From the NCBI GenBank assembly GCA_012959275.1, contig DUDM01000048.1:30472-79247 (forward strand): a stretch of DNA of 48,776 nucleotides. The letters run 5' to 3'. The DNA is from Candidatus Poseidoniales archaeon (GTDB lineage Archaea > Thermoplasmatota > Poseidoniia > Poseidoniales > Poseidoniaceae). Below the pieces are notes generated by a model. The model worked only from the letters and a program-made list of their open reading frames with translations, made no database searches and was not told where the DNA came from. Below are positions 8,050-17,512 of the stretch, piece by piece (positions within the stretch are counted from its first letter, which is position 1; each line of letters starts with the position of its first letter). Made by a program: the position numbers and the translations under genes.

Positions 8050-9453
8050 ATGAGTGCACTCGACCATTATACTCATACACCGACTGAAGAAGCGGTGTGC
8101 ATGGGTGATGAGCCATTCCCCGAACCACCAGCCTTTCCGCCTTCTAATGCCAAGCCTTCAGCCTCACTACATTGGCTACAAAACCAAGTGATGCAACATC
8201 ACAGTAGGTTTGAGAAAAGCATTCCACTGATTGCCAGTGAGAATCTAGTTAGTCCTAGAGCAGCAGAAATGTTTTGTAGCGACCTTCACAACCGTTACGC
8301 AGAAGGCCTCCCCGGCTCAAGATATTATGAGGGTAATGCGGATTATGACCCAATTGAAACCCATGTTGAGGATTTAGCAAAGAGATTATTCAAGTCACCT
8401 TTTGCAGATGTCCGACCCGTTTCTGGTACTTCGGCTAATATTTCCGCATTATTCGCAATTTCAAAACCTGGGGACATTTTCATGGCTCCAGAATTAGCAG
8501 CAGGCGCTCATATCTCGACTCAAAGATTCGGAGCTGCTGGTTTACGCGGTCTTCAAACAATGACTTATCCATCAATTTCTGAGACCATGTCAATCGATAC
8601 TCAATTGGCAGTAGAAATGATAGGCAGGGAGAAACCAAATGTGTGTTATGTTGGACAATCAGTATTTTTATTCCCCGTTGAACTAGATTCAATAATTGAA
8701 GCTGCCAGAGAAGTAAATGCAACCATCATGTACGATGCTGCTCACGTTCTAGGATTAATCGCAGGTGGTTGTTTTCAAGACCCAATTGGAGATGGTGTGG
8801 ACCTACTATGCGCTTCTACTCACAAGACCTTCGCTGGTCCTCAACATGGCATTATTTTAGCAAATGAAGATCGGGAATTGAACAATGGAAAGCGCTTACA
8901 TAGAGCCATTAGAAGTTCTGTTTTCCCCGGTGTCCATTCAAACCATCACCTTCACAATGTCGCTGCTTTAGGTGTGTCTCTTGCAGAAGCCCATGAATTC
9001 CAAGTTGACTATGCCAAGCAGATGATATCTAATGCCAAGGCACTTGGGGAATCATTATGGAATCGTGGAATGAAAGTATTTGCCTCTGACCAAGGCTTTA
9101 CTGAAAGTCACACTTTGCTAGTTGATGTCTCTGAATTTGGAGGTGGTGCAGAAGTTAGTTTACGAGCAGAAACTTGTGGTTTGGTCATGAATAAGAATAT
9201 GCTTCCTGGTGATACTTCTGCAATCAACCCATCAGGTATTAGAATAGGCAGTCCTGAAATGACACGTTTAGGAATGAAAGAGACTGAGATGGATGAAGTT
9301 GCAGAACTGATTCATTTATCCGCCGTGGGAGGGAATGATAGTGAAGTTCGCCAAAGAGCACGGCTATTAAAAGAGCAATTCAATCGAATCCATTATTGCT
9401 GGCCTACTGAATCCTCAGCCTATGATGCTCCAACCTTCAGTCCTTTCAACTGA
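8050..9453 (+). CDS. glyA: Serine hydroxymethyltransferase
   Basis: PLP enzyme that interconverts serine and glycine while loading a one-carbon unit on a pterin cofactor. The family motifs are clear: IPLIASENLVSP, YAEGLPGSRYYEG, VSGTSANISAL, YDAAHVLGLIAGG, and the PLP-lysine motif STHKTFAGPQHG (Lys about 259 from this start), in the archaeal form. About 467 residues, slightly longer than usual because of a ~35-residue proline-rich N-terminal extension. ATG 8050 avoids overlap with the divergent gene; the frame could open at 8035, and ATG 8101 is also possible. Together with SerA (22.8-23.8 kb) it covers parts of serine/glycine metabolism. The 3' end overlaps the convergent gene by 8 bases. 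Confidence 0.95.
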   Translation: MSALDHYTHTPTEEAVCMGDEPFPEPPAFPPSNAKPSASLHWLQNQVMQHHSRFEKSIPLIASENLVSPRAAEMFCSDLHNRYAEGLPGSRYYEGNADYDPIETHVEDLAKRLFKSPFADVRPVSGTSANISALFAISKPGDIFMAPELAAGAHISTQRFGAAGLRGLQTMTYPSISETMSIDTQLAVEMIGREKPNVCYVGQSVFLFPVELDSIIEAAREVNATIMYDAAHVLGLIAGGCFQDPIGDGVDLLCASTHKTFAGPQHGIILANEDRELNNGKRLHRAIRSSVFPGVHSNHHLHNVAALGVSLAEAHEFQVDYAKQMISNAKALGESLWNRGMKVFASDQGFTESHTLLVDVSEFGGGAEVSLRAETCGLVMNKNMLPGDTSAINPSGIRIGSPEMTRLGMKETEMDEVAELIHLSAVGGNDSEVRQRARLLKEQFNRIHYCWPTESSAYDAPTFSPFN

Positions 9454-12400
9454 AATCGAAACCATCATTGTTGCCTTCTTGGCGTCTCTGTGCGGGGCGC
9501 CTTGTCGCTGCACGTTCAGAGCGCATAGTATTCTGAGGGACTCCACGAGCAGACAAATCTCTGCCAGTAACCGCTCTTCTCCCTGATGCCTTTTTATTTA
9601 GGATACTTGAACCCTTCATACCACCTTTTTTCATAGCAATATGTTGGGGCCTACCTCGGTATGCAGGGGGTCCAATTATTTCTTCGAGCACAGGCAAGTC
9701 TCTTCCTCGTTCTCGCTCGTGCTTCAGCCACCACCCCTTGCCTAAGCGTTGAGTTCTAGGTTTGGTGCCCTTACGCATTTTCTTTGCTGCTCGAGAAATT
9801 CTATTTCTTACCAATTTATCTTTCTCAACCTCAAAGCGTAAGAACATCCATGCGGGGTAGCCAATGTCGAATACATTTCCATTGACCGTCAATAACAGGC
9901 CATTGAGCAAAAGGTGATTTGCCACAGGAACATTATCTGGCTCTAGTTTAACGCCATTTCGCTTAAGGCGGCGGGCATAACTAATCATGCCTTTTTGGTC
10001 TCGGAATTTAATGTCCTTTCTAGAATTACTTGCGAACCTTATTGCAAAAATATGGAGGGTAATAACGCTCATTCCAAGGGCCATTCCTGCGGTATTGCCT
10101 ACTTTCTCAGCAGCAAATATTCCACACATTGCCCATGTAGGCATCATCACCAACCAAGTGAATGCAACCCATAATTTACTTGCTTTAAATCTCGGTGTGA
10201 CTTTATTTTTTACTGCTTCTCCAGCCGCAATGAAGACATTGGCGTTGACGGCTTCGTCTCTCCCTCCCTTGACCAATAAGGCAGCAGTGGGGTTGCAAGG
10301 TGCAGCATCGATCCATCTCCTTCCCTCCGCACTATCTCCTTCGATTAAACGGACTTCCATCTCGTCAATATCTTTGTTTTGCATACCCATTGCCAATGCT
10401 AAGCCTTGGACACGCGGGTCAAGAGTATCACTATCTAATAATTCAGTAGTAATATCTCGGGCTCCGTGCCAATCTCCAATATCGAGGAGGCAAAGGGCTA
10501 CTGCAATTCTCGCTCGTGCTGATAATGGGTCGCGCTTTACCAATTCAACAGCTATATCAACCGCCTGTTCTGAACGGTTTTGGGCTCTTAGAATGGCAAT
10601 AGTCCCAAGGTCACCAACAGAAGTTAGGCGGTCGCTATGAGCGCTCATTTCATCTTCGTCTGCCTTCCAAGTTCTAAAGCGCTGATTGAGGAATTTAACG
10701 TGGTCCATAGTCGGATTATTTTCCCAATCCCAAATGTCATCTTCTGAAACATTACCATTCCACGGGTCCATCCACTCGATCATGAAACTAATTAATTCGG
10801 GCTCATCATAACCATCTGCTTGTTCAAGGCCATGCAATGCTTCACGTGCAGCATCCAACCTTCTGCAAGCAATATGACCTACCGCCATCAGCATTCTTGC
10901 TTCATCATCATCACCGCCTTGAACAGCCAACACCTTTCTTGCTTCTTCCAAAGCCAATGGCCATAAGCCGCGCAGTGCCTTTTCGAGCATCGAGGCACGA
11001 AGTTTTTCCAACCTAACTATGGATTCATCGACCCCCTGGAACTTATCTCTCTGGAATCTCCTCAAGGCATCTACATCATCTCGCCCGGCTGCCTTGTCAA
11101 CATATTCAGTCAGACTGCTTCCACCACCAGCCATGATAGCACCTTCACGCCTCTGTTCGGGATTGAGGTCGAATTGAAGTCTCTTCAAGGAGCCAAACCT
11201 CACGATTGATAAAATCCAAGTTAACAAAAATATTGCTTGACCAACTGCTATGAACAGCCAAGTTCCAGTGAGAATTACTTCTTCGCCGAATCCTTTCTCG
11301 CTCATCCAGCCAGTGAAGGGCATAAAATGGCTGAATTCTTTGTAACAAATCATTATCAGCAACATCACGGTATAACCGCTAAAACCAGCGAATGCGAAGT
11401 AAAGAATCTTGGATTGTGATGGCTCTTCAGACCTTATTTCACGCGGTGATGCTAGTAGTACTCCGCCAATTCCCCCAAAAGCTTGGCCTCCAAGAAAAAG
11501 GTTGCCAGTCAATTCAAAAATGAAAGCAAGGCCAACAATGGCCACATTAAGTGAAAGATAAATCGCTAAGAATCCAGCCATATCTTTGACATCTACCCAC
11601 TGGCGGAGTACTTCTTGTACAGCGCCATCTTGAATCGCCCATGAATAGAGAGAGTGGCCGATAATCCCTCCAAAATTTAGAATGTCCTCAGCATTATCCG
11701 GCTCATCTAGCATCACATAAAGTACGGTAATTATTCCGTTTAATGCAGCAATAGGCATGGTTAGAAGGAATAAAAGAAGGAGCATGGAACTAACCTGTTT
11801 GCCAAAGTTAGGAGGGTCTGGGTCGATAGGAGTTTCCTTCTTCAATATGGTTCGCATCTTTGAAAGCATCAACATATTCCATGAAGCGCCCATTATTCGC
11901 CCATAGGCCAATATTGTTGGTCCCATGAAAACCAATAGTGCATAAATAAACCAAATGGGGGTAATCATTCCATGCAATTGAATGCTATACCAAAATACCG
12001 CACCTGTTGCTGCAAGAAGAATTGAAAGTGTAGCCAGCCTTTTCAAAAGCGCTTGAAGTGGTTTTTTCTTCTTTGTACCGCTACCTCCTAATTGTTGCAA
12101 TTGTGCATTCATTGTAATTAGTGGCGATACAAGGACTGGAATTAGAATCAATCCAAACATTATCCACACATTTAGTTCCAAGTAAACTACTGGGTCGAAA
12201 ATAAGTTCTGCAATAAGCAGTAAAACTCCTGAAATCGCCATCATATAAGCCAAAATACCAATGCCGACGGTTGGAAGTTTCAACAAATCCCTTGCATCTT
12301 CTCGGCTACTTGTTAGCCTATGTACCTCCATCAGGCCATCGTCGATTTCAAAGGCAACTTGGAGGGAGGAAAGGGCACTTGGGACCATATATCTCCACAC

Positions 12401-12577
12401 GATAAATGCTAAAATGAGCATCAAAATGAGAGGGTAAAAATGTTCAAACTTGAGAGATCCTTGCTCGACAACTTCAGCACCTTTATTTTCTTCTTCAACT
12501 TCATCCTGTGCACTCACTAAAGGTAAAGAAAGAAGCAAGGAAAGGACTAAGAAAAGGGGAAAAATCAATTTCCTCAT
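9446..12577 (-). CDS. Polytopic membrane protein with a TPR-like cytoplasmic domain
   Basis: About 1043 residues, family not recognised. It starts with a signal-like stretch (LIFPLFLVLSLLLSLPLVSA), followed by about nine membrane helices up to ~residue 465. Then comes a soluble region of ~330 residues rich in TPR-like helix pairs (for example PLALEEARKVLAVQGGDDDEARMLM in part), a further pair of helices (FTWLVMMPTWAMCGIFAA and the following hydrophobic stretch), and a strongly basic tail with many RRP/KKG segments. The ORF opens at 12610, but ATG 12577 directly precedes the signal sequence and is preferred. It could be a membrane assembly platform whose TPR domain recruits partners. The basic tail may bind phospholipid or RNA. 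Function unknown. Confidence 0.7.
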   Translation of the reverse strand: MRKLIFPLFLVLSLLLSLPLVSAQDEVEEENKGAEVVEQGSLKFEHFYPLILMLILAFIVWRYMVPSALSSLQVAFEIDDGLMEVHRLTSSREDARDLLKLPTVGIGILAYMMAISGVLLLIAELIFDPVVYLELNVWIMFGLILIPVLVSPLITMNAQLQQLGGSGTKKKKPLQALLKRLATLSILLAATGAVFWYSIQLHGMITPIWFIYALLVFMGPTILAYGRIMGASWNMLMLSKMRTILKKETPIDPDPPNFGKQVSSMLLLLFLLTMPIAALNGIITVLYVMLDEPDNAEDILNFGGIIGHSLYSWAIQDGAVQEVLRQWVDVKDMAGFLAIYLSLNVAIVGLAFIFELTGNLFLGGQAFGGIGGVLLASPREIRSEEPSQSKILYFAFAGFSGYTVMLLIMICYKEFSHFMPFTGWMSEKGFGEEVILTGTWLFIAVGQAIFLLTWILSIVRFGSLKRLQFDLNPEQRREGAIMAGGGSSLTEYVDKAAGRDDVDALRRFQRDKFQGVDESIVRLEKLRASMLEKALRGLWPLALEEARKVLAVQGGDDDEARMLMAVGHIACRRLDAAREALHGLEQADGYDEPELISFMIEWMDPWNGNVSEDDIWDWENNPTMDHVKFLNQRFRTWKADEDEMSAHSDRLTSVGDLGTIAILRAQNRSEQAVDIAVELVKRDPLSARARIAVALCLLDIGDWHGARDITTELLDSDTLDPRVQGLALAMGMQNKDIDEMEVRLIEGDSAEGRRWIDAAPCNPTAALLVKGGRDEAVNANVFIAAGEAVKNKVTPRFKASKLWVAFTWLVMMPTWAMCGIFAAEKVGNTAGMALGMSVITLHIFAIRFASNSRKDIKFRDQKGMISYARRLKRNGVKLEPDNVPVANHLLLNGLLLTVNGNVFDIGYPAWMFLRFEVEKDKLVRNRISRAAKKMRKGTKPRTQRLGKGWWLKHERERGRDLPVLEEIIGPPAYRGRPQHIAMKKGGMKGSSILNKKASGRRAVTGRDLSARGVPQNTMRSERAATRRPAQRRQEGNNDGFDFS

Positions 12578-12582
12578 GTGTG

Positions 12583-12599
12583 CGAAGCCTGCGGCTTCG
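12583..12599. other. 7-bp perfect stem-loop in the leader of the membrane/TPR gene
   Basis: CGAAGCC-TGC-GGCTTCG forms a 7-bp stem with a 3-base loop, 5 bases before ATG 12577. A second weaker repeat (CCCC...GGGG, 12616-12632) lies just upstream. It could cap or hide the start site or help end transcription from the aminotransferase gene. No U-run follows, so I do not call it a terminator. Confidence 0.4.
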
Positions 12600-12664
12600 T
12601 ATGCGCCCATGTGTGCCCCATGTCATGAGGGGTCATCAAAGTCATGGTTACAAAGCCTGATTCC

Positions 12665-13876
12665 TTACTGTCTGTGGCGAGTTAAGAATGAGTCAATTCT
12701 ATCGAATGCAATGTTAAGAGTGTCAATGTTTGGAAGATAAACAATCCTGAAGTGCCCCCTACCTAATTCACTTGAAAATCCACTTCCGTGTACGGCAAGC
12801 ACATGTTCTTCATGAAGTAAATCAAGGACGAATTTTTTATCGTCATTCGCCCATTTTTCATCCGTCAATCTCACGAACATGTAAAATGCGCCACCGGGAG
12901 ATTGTACTTCTAAGCCTTCTATTTCAGAAATTCTCTGAAGGCATAATTCTCTTTGTTTCATCACTTTAGAGGTGTGTATTTTCATCCAACTCCGGTCTCC
13001 TTCTAGGCCCGCAATGTATCCCATTTGAGCAGGAGTAGAGGCACAAAGGCGGCTGCGAAGTATTCTTTCGATTCCATCTCTAACATCGTTCATTTTTGAG
13101 GTGGGGTCATGTATGGCCAAATAGCCAATTCTCCATCCAGGTGCATAGTAGACTTTGCTGACTCCATTCAATACCAAAACTGGCACCTCAAAACTTCTGC
13201 TTGCAATACTGACCTGAGTGCCTGTAAAATCCAGTCCATCATAGATTTCATCTGCAATAATCATGCAGTTTGGCCATTTCTTGGCAATACTAAGAAGTTT
13301 GTCGATTTCATCTGCTGAAGCAACATTCCCTGTTGGATTATTTGGGTTAATCATGACAAGCAATCGGACATTATCATCCATTTTCTTTTCGATATCGTCG
13401 AAATCAACTTTCCAGCCATCACCGGCATCAAGTCGGTACTCAATTGTGGAAGCACCATACATTTGTGGATAAGCCATGTAAGGGGGATAATGCGGACCTG
13501 GTGCTAGAACTTTATTTCCACCTTCAAGAGTTGCTGCGAATATGATTTGTAGTGCTTCAGTAACGCCATGACAAACATAGACATCTTCGGGATTACATGC
13601 CCACCCCTTTGATATTTCATCTTCTGCGATTGCTGAGCGTAATGCTGGCAAACCATATGATGGAGAATAGCCATTTTCGCCCCTACCGAGTGCGGCTTGG
13701 AATGCCTCGACCATATGGCTTGGTGTTGGCAGGCCAGGATAGGCAATTGGGTCACCGATATTGAGTTTTATTATTTCATGGCCTTCTGCTTCTAAAGCAG
13801 TTGCTGGGACAACAACATCACGAATTGCATATTCAATTTGAGATGCCCTCTTGGATACAGGAATTTGTTTTACCAT
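12665..13876 (-). CDS. PLP-dependent class I/II aminotransferase (alanine/aspartate type)
   Basis: Transfers an amino group between an amino acid and a 2-oxo acid. 403 residues of fold-type I: LNIGDPIAYPG (substrate loop), NPNNPTGN, IADEIYDGLDF, and the PLP lysine in NGVSKVYYAPGWRIGY (Lys about 241), with the downstream arginine motif in GHFRIVYLP. The layout is like the archaeal/bacterial AlaA-type alanine aminotransferases; the precise substrate cannot be fixed by eye. The ORF opens at 13906, but ATG 13876 fits the family N-terminus and overlaps the stop of the EVE gene by 7 bases (ATGGTAA), which supports it. The EVE gene and this one therefore form a short operon. Confidence 0.9.
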   Translation of the reverse strand: MVKQIPVSKRASQIEYAIRDVVVPATALEAEGHEIIKLNIGDPIAYPGLPTPSHMVEAFQAALGRGENGYSPSYGLPALRSAIAEDEISKGWACNPEDVYVCHGVTEALQIIFAATLEGGNKVLAPGPHYPPYMAYPQMYGASTIEYRLDAGDGWKVDFDDIEKKMDDNVRLLVMINPNNPTGNVASADEIDKLLSIAKKWPNCMIIADEIYDGLDFTGTQVSIASRSFEVPVLVLNGVSKVYYAPGWRIGYLAIHDPTSKMNDVRDGIERILRSRLCASTPAQMGYIAGLEGDRSWMKIHTSKVMKQRELCLQRISEIEGLEVQSPGGAFYMFVRLTDEKWANDDKKFVLDLLHEEHVLAVHGSGFSSELGRGHFRIVYLPNIDTLNIAFDRIDSFLTRHRQ

Positions 13877-14346
13877 AATAATTCCTCCAAACCACCAAGT
13901 TGGCAAACTCGTTGAAAGTGTTCGGGTGATACTGGCTGTACTGAAAGGCGCTGCCCCCTAGCCAATAATGGCATTCCTTCTAGGGCTGGGTCGTCTTTCA
14001 TTTGAGGTAAGTCAACGATAGTTTCCATAGATTGAATTGCTTCGATATCGACCATCATCCAGCGAGGCTTTTCAGGCGAAGATTTTTCGTCAAAGTAAGG
14101 GGAGTCAGGGTCCCAAGAAGTATGGTCTGGATAGCCTTCTGTGCAGACCTTCGCAATGCCTGCTATGTGAGGTGGTTTACAGTTGGAGTGATAAAATAAT
14201 ACGAGGTCACCTATTTTCATTAGGTCTCTCATAGTGTTTCTTGCTTGATAATTTCTGACCCCATCCCAGTGGGTAGTTTTGTCTTTTAGGAGTTGGTCCC
14301 AATGGTAGGCGTTGGGCTCGGATTTCATGAGCCAGTGGTTGGTCAT
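13870..14346 (-). CDS. EVE-domain protein
   Basis: 158 residues, made almost entirely of one EVE (PUA-like) domain. The typical sequence is present: WLMKSEPNAYHWDQL at the N-terminus, WDGVRNYQARN, MKIGDLVLFYHS, IAGIAKV, DPDSPYFDEKS and PRWMMVDIE. EVE domains bind modified bases in DNA or RNA through a pocket formed by these aromatic residues. The protein lacks any fused nuclease, so it is the housekeeping single-domain form (thymocyte nuclear protein 1-like) rather than a restriction enzyme. It overlaps the aminotransferase gene downstream. The substrate is unknown. Confidence 0.9.
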   Translation of the reverse strand: MTNHWLMKSEPNAYHWDQLLKDKTTHWDGVRNYQARNTMRDLMKIGDLVLFYHSNCKPPHIAGIAKVCTEGYPDHTSWDPDSPYFDEKSSPEKPRWMMVDIEAIQSMETIVDLPQMKDDPALEGMPLLARGQRLSVQPVSPEHFQRVCQLGGLEELLW

Positions 14347-14467
14347 GGAGAGTGGAGGGGTATTGGTGGTATGAGGGTTTTCAGTATGAGCAATCCACTT
14401 TAGTTTTAATATTCAGTTCCCTCGAAGGTTTCATATTTCAGTGATTTTGACTGACAAATTGACATTT
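14347..14467 (-). promoter_or_regulatory. Intergenic region with candidate promoter for the EVE-aminotransferase operon
   Basis: 121 bases without a gene between the RND exporter stop and the EVE start. On the minus strand GAATATTAAAAC (about 14414-14403) is AT-rich and could be a TATA box giving a ~30-nt leader. No hairpin or tRNA-like structure is seen. Low certainty. Confidence 0.3.
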
Positions 14468-17400
14468 TCACCATACATCTTCAACATCATCCATGACAAC
14501 AATTGCATCTATCGAACCATCGCGGGCTGCAACTTGTGAACCAGTCAATCCTAACTTTCTCATCATCGCCTCGGCTCCACCAGTACTCCCCATGCCTAAC
14601 TTTTCGAGGGTGACGAAAATTGCTGGCAGTAGTAATAATGCGCTGGCGGCGGCAATCCACAATAGCACTATGACCACAGTTACGAATGGTTGGATTTCGG
14701 GAATAGGGATTTGGTAAGCGGCTACTAATCCTAATGTAGTGACAGTTGCTGCTTCGAATAATGACATGCCAGTAGAAACTGTTGCGGTCCGTATGGCTTC
14801 CATTCCTCCTCCCAATTCGCGTATACGGTTAGCTATATGTATTGAGAAATCGACTCCGACACCGACCAAAATTGAGCCAATCATAACGGTAACTAGTGAC
14901 AGCGAAACATCGAGATATGCCATCACCATCCATTGCATCGCAACCGTCGCCACCACTGGCAACGTCGTCCATAAGGCGAATCGCAAATCCTTGAATACAA
15001 TTCCAAGGGTAATCAAAGTCAAGATGACCGCGAAAGCAAGAGATGACCATTGGGAATCAACAATGAGGTTGTTGACTGCTATCGCAACTGCAGCAACACC
15101 AGTTAGTTCGCCACTTCGAACATTCCCTTCTGCATAAGTCATCGATGCATGTTGGTTGATGTCGATAACCGATTTTTCGGTATCCTTGACCGGTAAAAAT
15201 GGCATATCGATGTAAATTAGTGACTTGCCATAGGTTGGTTCAGTGAATAAGTATCTCGTCTCATCGGTTAGACTATTGTAGAATACGTTGAGTAGGAAAA
15301 TTTGCTGTCTTTGTTTGGAGTTTTCTGTGAGGGCTGGGTTCTTATCGATATCTTCTAGAAGTCGCCAGAATGTTAGGTCGTCATCAACCTCATTACCAAT
15401 AATCAATTCACACAATTCGTCGATTCCATCAGGAAGTAATTCACAAGGTATTTGCAGGTCTGTTCCAGATAAATTGACTGATACACCAACTGATTTCATT
15501 AGGAAAACAATACTAACTGCTGTGGTATGGTCGACGAGATTTAATTTTGCAGATAGATTCTCAATACCTTGTAAATTTTTGAATGGGTCGTCGTTTTCTG
15601 GAATACTATCGTCTGAATCTCCTTTGATATACCCATCAATGAGGAGCATACCAATTTGACCTGCTTCGAATTCCGAACTATATTGTTTCATTTTTTTAAC
15701 CGCTGGCTCATCTTCGGGAGCCATTCCTAAAAGGTCGATGTTTTCCTCAACATTTTCCATCCCCCAGGTGCCTGATAATCCGATAAGAAGTATGAAGACA
15801 GCGATGACGGGGACATTCCATTTCAATGGAATATTGACCGCTGCATCGAAAACCGGTAACGGTGGATGTTTGGCCTTCTTTAGATCTAACAAAATTGTTA
15901 GGTTGGGGACCATTATCATCGTCAGGAAGTAAACTACGATTATTCCGCCACTCAAAGCCCATCCAACAGTGGCAATCGGAGCCATTGGCGTGAAGGTAAG
16001 TGAAATAAACCCAATAACAGTAGTTACTGCTGAGAGGAAAACGGCTTTTCCCGTTGAAGCAAAGGCGGTCCTCATCTTTTCAGATGGGTCGCCGCTTTCT
16101 TCGGCATAACGATTAGTAATATGCAAGCCATATGAGACTCCTAATGCCAATAAAATAGGCCCGACAATAATGACCGTCATCGTTACTTCATATCCCAGCC
16201 AACCGATTATCCCCAAGGTCCAGAATACTGAACAAAGGGTTGGAAGTCCAGCGATAATGATGACTTTAAATCCTTGAACTGCGCGAATACTTCCAGTTTG
16301 AAGCAAATCAGAATGAAATACGAAAAGACCCAAAGCGACTAGAACAACTGCGATAGGGAATATTTGCCAGAATAACTTGAAGGAGAATTCTGTGACTGCA
16401 TTGGTGATTGGAACTGGGCCAGTTAATGACATTACCAATTTACGTTGCTCCCATGTACATGTCTCACCTCCTGTCTCCTCAGGGTTGCAAGGCCGTTCAG
16501 CCTCTGCGAGGGCCGTGATATTTTCTCGGTATCCTTTGATCAAAACATTGGTCGGAATGCTTTCATTGACCGCGGCAATGATGACGGCTCTGTCGAGGAT
16601 TCCATCACCATCGGTATCTCTGGCAAGTTTGTCAAGTCCAGGAGTTGGTTCACACTTTTCAACTCCATCTTCGTCATAGCAATCATACATCTGATCGATT
16701 ATTTGGTCAATTCTATCTTGATTTGGAATGTTGTACTCACCAAGCAACCATTCCAAATCATTCACTTGCTCAGATAGTTGGCCTGCAACATCTCTGGTTA
16801 AACAATCATCATTATTATTACAGCCAAGTTCACCTGCTTCTTCAATGAAGGCCTTGGCAACTCTTGGTGCACTGGAATTAACTTCCTTTACTACAGTTGA
16901 TAGAGAGAGGATGTAATCTACATCATCGGTTGGGTCTGATTGCAGGTAATTCAATGTCTTTTCGAGGCGGTCTATTTCGAGTAGAATCCCTCGGTCTGTG
17001 ATATTACTAGATGAACCTTCTTTTATTTCGACATAGATAATCAAAACATTGGTCGACCAATCTTTTTGCACTTCTTTGATAGCATCTGCAACAGGGTCTC
17101 CTTCCGGCAAGTAAACGTCAAGACTGCCATTCACGTTGAGACTTGGTTCTGATTTGATTTGCCAAGGCCGTGGATTTCCCTCATCAATATCCATGAATCC
17201 GCTATGATAAACAAAGAATAATGTTCCGAATAGGAAGATGGCGATAGTTAAGGCTGGAAACTTGGTTATGACGCCTGAAGGGCCGCCTCTTTTGTATTCT
17301 CTTTTCAAAGCATTTGGGGCGTGAAGTACCGCTTGTGTGGCTGATTTAGGGTCGAAGTTTTTTACTTTTTTAGCCATGTGTAAGCCAATCTTTCCGGCTT

Positions 17401-17512
17401 TCTGTTTACCATGCCCAACTAGGTTTGAAAGCCTGTCTTTGGCCTTGACAGAAGACTCTCGGTCTCCCTTTGGTGAACTATCTCCTGCCCCTTTCGCCAT
17501 GGTCAAGCCCAT
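14468..17512 (-). CDS. RND/MMPL-family membrane exporter (SSD type)
   Basis: 1014 residues with classic 12-helix duplicated RND topology. A basic cytoplasmic N-terminus of ~85 residues precedes TM1 (FPALTIAIFLFGTLFFVYH). A first outer loop runs to ~375, TM2-6 to ~545, TM7 to ~580, a second outer loop to ~818, and TM8-12 to ~970. Conserved TM4 motifs GVSYGLHITNRYAEE and GVGVDFSIHIANRI fit sterol-sensing/MMPL permeases such as HpnN, which move lipids or hydrophobic compounds with a proton gradient. The first loop holds a calcium-type motif DTDGDGILD (about residues 296-304). ATG 17500 is an alternative start. Substrate unknown; lipid transport is an inference. Confidence 0.9.
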   Translation of the reverse strand: MGLTMAKGAGDSSPKGDRESSVKAKDRLSNLVGHGKQKAGKIGLHMAKKVKNFDPKSATQAVLHAPNALKREYKRGGPSGVITKFPALTIAIFLFGTLFFVYHSGFMDIDEGNPRPWQIKSEPSLNVNGSLDVYLPEGDPVADAIKEVQKDWSTNVLIIYVEIKEGSSSNITDRGILLEIDRLEKTLNYLQSDPTDDVDYILSLSTVVKEVNSSAPRVAKAFIEEAGELGCNNNDDCLTRDVAGQLSEQVNDLEWLLGEYNIPNQDRIDQIIDQMYDCYDEDGVEKCEPTPGLDKLARDTDGDGILDRAVIIAAVNESIPTNVLIKGYRENITALAEAERPCNPEETGGETCTWEQRKLVMSLTGPVPITNAVTEFSFKLFWQIFPIAVVLVALGLFVFHSDLLQTGSIRAVQGFKVIIIAGLPTLCSVFWTLGIIGWLGYEVTMTVIIVGPILLALGVSYGLHITNRYAEESGDPSEKMRTAFASTGKAVFLSAVTTVIGFISLTFTPMAPIATVGWALSGGIIVVYFLTMIMVPNLTILLDLKKAKHPPLPVFDAAVNIPLKWNVPVIAVFILLIGLSGTWGMENVEENIDLLGMAPEDEPAVKKMKQYSSEFEAGQIGMLLIDGYIKGDSDDSIPENDDPFKNLQGIENLSAKLNLVDHTTAVSIVFLMKSVGVSVNLSGTDLQIPCELLPDGIDELCELIIGNEVDDDLTFWRLLEDIDKNPALTENSKQRQQIFLLNVFYNSLTDETRYLFTEPTYGKSLIYIDMPFLPVKDTEKSVIDINQHASMTYAEGNVRSGELTGVAAVAIAVNNLIVDSQWSSLAFAVILTLITLGIVFKDLRFALWTTLPVVATVAMQWMVMAYLDVSLSLVTVMIGSILVGVGVDFSIHIANRIRELGGGMEAIRTATVSTGMSLFEAATVTTLGLVAAYQIPIPEIQPFVTVVIVLLWIAAASALLLLPAIFVTLEKLGMGSTGGAEAMMRKLGLTGSQVAARDGSIDAIVVMDDVEDVW

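Noticed and set aside
13870-14346. EVE-domain defence protein
   Set aside because: Single-domain protein without McrB, HNH or methyltransferase neighbours; the partner is an aminotransferase.
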